A model generated the notes under the pieces. The model was not told the DNA's origin. It saw only the letters and a program-made list of their open reading frames with translations, and did not search any database. DNA of 64,000 nt from Zeaxanthinibacter enoshimensis (lineage in GTDB: Bacteria; Bacteroidota; Bacteroidia; Flavobacteriales; Flavobacteriaceae). Shown here piece by piece: positions 62,201 to 64,000 of the stretch. The DNA lies in NCBI RefSeq assembly GCF_004362865.1, contig NZ_SNYI01000002.1:645772-709771 (forward strand), written 5' to 3'. How positions within the stretch are numbered: position 1 is the stretch's first letter; each line of letters starts with the position of its first letter. The translations under genes were made by a program, and so were the position numbers.

Positions 62201-64000
62201 GAAGGAAATACGGTGTTGAGCAATTTTGATATATCAGCTGAAGTTGGTCCGGCCACAGCACTGATCAAAGAATTCAATAATATTAATGTGGCAGATGGCT
62301 TTGCCTCAATACAGTTCAGTTCGGTCATTGAAAATCCAAAAATTTCAGCTATCGAGGTGCTGAGTTCAGGTACCGGTGGCAGCACACCGTCTATAAGTAT
62401 TGTTTCGCCAACAGATGGTGCTACTGTAAATTCTCCCTTCAATGTCAGTTTTTCCCTGAATAACTGGACGGTTTCCCAGGGAGGAGATCACATTCGATAT
62501 TTTATAGACAATGCACTTGGAGGAATGCATTATAGTACCAACCCTATTATCCTTAACGGGATTTCACCGGGTCAACACACCATAAGACTGGAATTATTCA
62601 ATAGTAATAATACTCCTACCGGCTATTCCGATGAGGTGACGGTATCTGTCCTGGATCCGGGAAATTGTAATACCGGGATCTTTCCTGATCAATGGCAACC
62701 TCATATAATAGGCCCGGCCCAGGCATACAGATCGGTCTATATATATGCCGATCACGATCTTGATGATGATGGCTTAAAAGACATAGTGAGTGGCGGCTGG
62801 TGGTACAAAAACCCGGGAACAATTGCAGGTGAGTGGGTTAAAAACACTATCGGTCCAAACTTCAATAATGTAGCCTATGTTTTTGATTTTGATAACGATG
62901 GTGATTATGACCTTCTGGGAACCAAAGGCGCTTATGAAAGTTCGGCTTTAATTTGGGCTGAAAATGATGGGGCAGGTAATTTTACAATCAGGGATAACTT
63001 ACCAGTGGGCGCCACAACATATAGTGAACCCTTTCTTGCCGGAATCGCAGGAGGCGTTTACCAGCAGGGAGGCCCATTCCAGATGGCACTTAACTGGAAC
63101 GGGGCAGAGACAGGAACGTCACAAGTACAAATGCTTACAGTTCCGTCTGATCCAGTAAACGGAACATGGACATTGGTAAATATTCATCCAACCTCGATGG
63201 GAGAGGCTCTGAGTAACGGAGATATAGATGGGGATGGCGACTTAGATCTGTTCCAGGGATCCAATTGGCTTCGAAATGACGGCGGAACCTGGACCTTGTT
63301 TAGTACAGGAATTACTTATCCCACTACAATGGACAGGAATTTGCTCGCCGATCTTGATGAGGACGGGGATTTGGACGCCGTGGTAACCCAGATCGGTTCA
63401 AATAGGGAAATAGCTTGGTTCGAGGCCCCGGCAGACCCGACTCAATCCTGGATTAAACATACTATTGATCCCGATATTGATGGAGGTCTTAGCCTAGGGA
63501 TCAAAGACATTGATTTTGATGGTGATCTGGATATCGTGGTGGGAGAATGGAGAGGAACTTACCAGCTTTATGGATTTGCAAATAATCTGTGCAATAATGC
63601 AGCATGGACAAAAACTATTATCGATTCAGGGGGAGGTAATTTTGATCACCATGACGGCGCCCAGATAGTAGATATTGATAAAGATGGCGATTATGATATT
63701 GTTTCGATCGGATGGAATAATATTACTCCAAGGATTTTTGAAAATCAGAGTGCCACTACTCCCCAGCCTCCGGTAGCCAATGCGGGATCTGACCGTACGA
63801 TCACCTTACCGACCAACAGTATAACCTTAAATGGTACGGGCAGCGACCCCGATGGAGGCAATGTGACCTACGGCTGGACCGAGGTGAGTCATCCCGGGAC
63901 CCCGGCCACCCTGACCAATGCCAATACGGCCAACCTTACGGCCAGCGGCCTGGCAGAAGGAGTATATGTGTTCAAGCTGACAGTAACGGATGATGAGAAC
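59243..64000 (+). CDS. Second giant multidomain GSDH protein, paralogue of the preceding gene (partial at the right edge)
   Basis: 1586 codons are open from ATG 59243 to the window end; no stop is reached. An internal ATG at 59309 (MERSYVLILLFTVVNAFYSFGQ) would give a neater signal peptide. GSDH head at about 45-465 (DRYGEIIVYN, CCHSGGDMGFD, GARNPYRIF); PKD at about 470-549; the Cys/His segment (GHLNHFHDN, LDGC); CBM6-like at about 662-791; SbsA-type Ig at about 795-889; one malectin domain at about 891-1042; an Ig-like stretch at about 1048-1139; FG-GAP/VCBS at about 1141-1503; the start of a PKD-like domain. Here malectin comes before the FG-GAP propeller, unlike the first copy. A T9SS C-terminal domain is expected beyond the window but not seen. 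Confidence 0.9.
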   Translation, partial: MNKWSNFFMNLHQHLYFISRKGMERSYVLILLFTVVNAFYSFGQLPSDFQKVELLTNLTNATTFKFAPDGRIFLLDRYGEIIVYNPNTQTSVSAGTLQVFHELEDGLLGLAFDPNFESNNYIYLHYSPLSTSVNRVSRFTMNGNTLNFSSEIIMLEWSTQRVSCCHSGGDMGFDSLGNLYIATGDNTDHSNYATFNENDINKSSENTSSNTQDLRGKILRITPQGDGSYTIPPGNLFPNPADGRPEIYVMGARNPYRIFVDKENTDWLFWGEVGPDANTSSSQGPEGMDEINLTKAAGNYGWPYFSGKNEAYLVNYAASPYYNNPATPKNISTWNTGLVDLPAAQPSWLEFFHKCYLAGPRYYYDPQASDPKRLPVEFDNRFFYYDFNSSRIWVAELDEQGNLIGTPERLAPSVFMTAALGFIDMKIGPDGHMYILEYGAGCCPGNTGTGKLVRVDYTGIVSNSSPVVTVSANPTNGNLPLEVNFSANGTFDPDGDPLIYEWDFESDGTIDDTGLNAVHTYTTAGNYSALLRVSDDQGGVATKSVTIYAGNNLATFDFNSPIDGGLINWNDDVTLDLLVSDQEDGSTADGGINCADVNVVPSMGHLNHFHDNLGLDGCDQVIRLDPGDHDTNGEMDIFYVLGVNYTDQGGLTSFDQIQLHPKRKEAEFYSTQSNTSKIGNTDPTGGGSEALRVNHGSYISLSGRNLKNINAVKYRVSAASSGGVIELRTGNASGPTLASTEVPVTGSTTTWTDVTSPISDPGGKNDLFFVFKHSTGQQIEFDLNYIEFLGAGVSVDNSPPEVDEVVVTSPTQIKVVFSEYVTLASAQMPGNYNINNGGSVSSAALQPDNLTVLLTVSGLNAGTNYQLTISNVENLAGIPMVPDSFNFNLANPIRINTGGPQLDVAGQSFSADQYSNGGSTFSNSVPISGTTNDALYQTERYGNSFSYNIPVSAPGNYNFKLHFAEIYFGVGNNPGGVGSRVFNVSIEGNTVLSNFDISAEVGPATALIKEFNNINVADGFASIQFSSVIENPKISAIEVLSSGTGGSTPSISIVSPTDGATVNSPFNVSFSLNNWTVSQGGDHIRYFIDNALGGMHYSTNPIILNGISPGQHTIRLELFNSNNTPTGYSDEVTVSVLDPGNCNTGIFPDQWQPHIIGPAQAYRSVYIYADHDLDDDGLKDIVSGGWWYKNPGTIAGEWVKNTIGPNFNNVAYVFDFDNDGDYDLLGTKGAYESSALIWAENDGAGNFTIRDNLPVGATTYSEPFLAGIAGGVYQQGGPFQMALNWNGAETGTSQVQMLTVPSDPVNGTWTLVNIHPTSMGEALSNGDIDGDGDLDLFQGSNWLRNDGGTWTLFSTGITYPTTMDRNLLADLDEDGDLDAVVTQIGSNREIAWFEAPADPTQSWIKHTIDPDIDGGLSLGIKDIDFDGDLDIVVGEWRGTYQLYGFANNLCNNAAWTKTIIDSGGGNFDHHDGAQIVDIDKDGDYDIVSIGWNNITPRIFENQSATTPQPPVANAGSDRTITLPTNSITLNGTGSDPDGGNVTYGWTEVSHPGTPATLTNANTANLTASGLAEGVYVFKLTVTDDEN

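Noticed and set aside
1..64000. Transposases, integrases, toxin-antitoxin, defence genes, tRNA and rRNA genes
   Set aside because: Looked for on both strands by motif; none recognised in the window.

Overview
The window looks like chromosomal DNA of a marine-type Bacteroidota, most likely a Flavobacteriaceae member. The support is a bshA-type bacillithiol gene, a C-terminal type IX secretion (T9SS) sorting domain, promoters of the Bacteroidota form TTG-N19/20-TAnnTTTG (seen cleanly at 3738-3767, 16948-16978 and 44462-44492), and flavobacterial gene neighbourhoods. There is no rRNA or tRNA gene, so the genus cannot be fixed from this window.

Layout. (1) 1-18.2 kb is a housekeeping and cell-envelope block: the end of a RidA gene, an 800-bp intergenic mosaic of palindromes and a tandem duplication, lptD divergent from a murein amidase, an MCE/MlaD protein, a membrane Fe-S/CCG electron-transfer pair, a conserved small protein, a secreted GH3-beta-lactamase fusion, bshA with a small lipoprotein, the sulfate-activation genes cysQ/cysD/cysN, and an OmpA-family protein. 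(2) 18.2-27.3 kb is a glycan-modification block: an O-carbamoyltransferase, three FemAB/GNAT-like acyltransferases, a HAD phosphatase, an ATP-grasp ligase and a large COG5610-type HAD protein. (3) 27.4-51.0 kb is a Wzx/Wzy-type exopolysaccharide or capsule locus. It holds an initiating sugar-phosphate transferase, four glycosyltransferases, flippase, polymerase, sugar-nucleotide genes, a secreted pectate-lyase-like enzyme, and a plus-strand operon of aminotransferase, PglF-type dehydratase, Wza and Wzc. By eye this block is AT-richer than block 1, as is common for exchanged capsule loci. (4) 51.4-64.0 kb holds two tandem paralogous giant secreted proteins built on a PQQ-type sugar dehydrogenase (GSDH) head followed by PKD, CBM6-like, malectin and FG-GAP/VCBS modules. 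The second runs off the window.

How the genes work together. capE-capF-capG predict UDP-N-acetyl-L-fucosamine. tviB and tviC predict UDP-N-acetyl-galactosaminuronic acid. The capI-like epimerase predicts UDP-galacturonic acid. The PglF-like dehydratase plus aminotransferase predict a UDP-4-amino-4,6-dideoxy sugar, probably the sugar loaded on lipid by the PglC-like transferase. Four further transferases suggest a repeat unit of about five sugars, flipped by Wzx, polymerised by Wzy and exported by Wza/Wzc. A uronate lyase of pectate-lyase type lies back to back with the GalA epimerase gene and may trim or release the polymer. The block-2 enzymes may add carbamoyl and amino-acid-like groups to it.

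Most interesting: the ATP-grasp/HAD/three-FemAB/carbamoyltransferase module, the lyase inside its own uronic-acid locus, and the reshuffled pair of giant dehydrogenase proteins with a shared uncharacterised HxxHFH/Cys segment.
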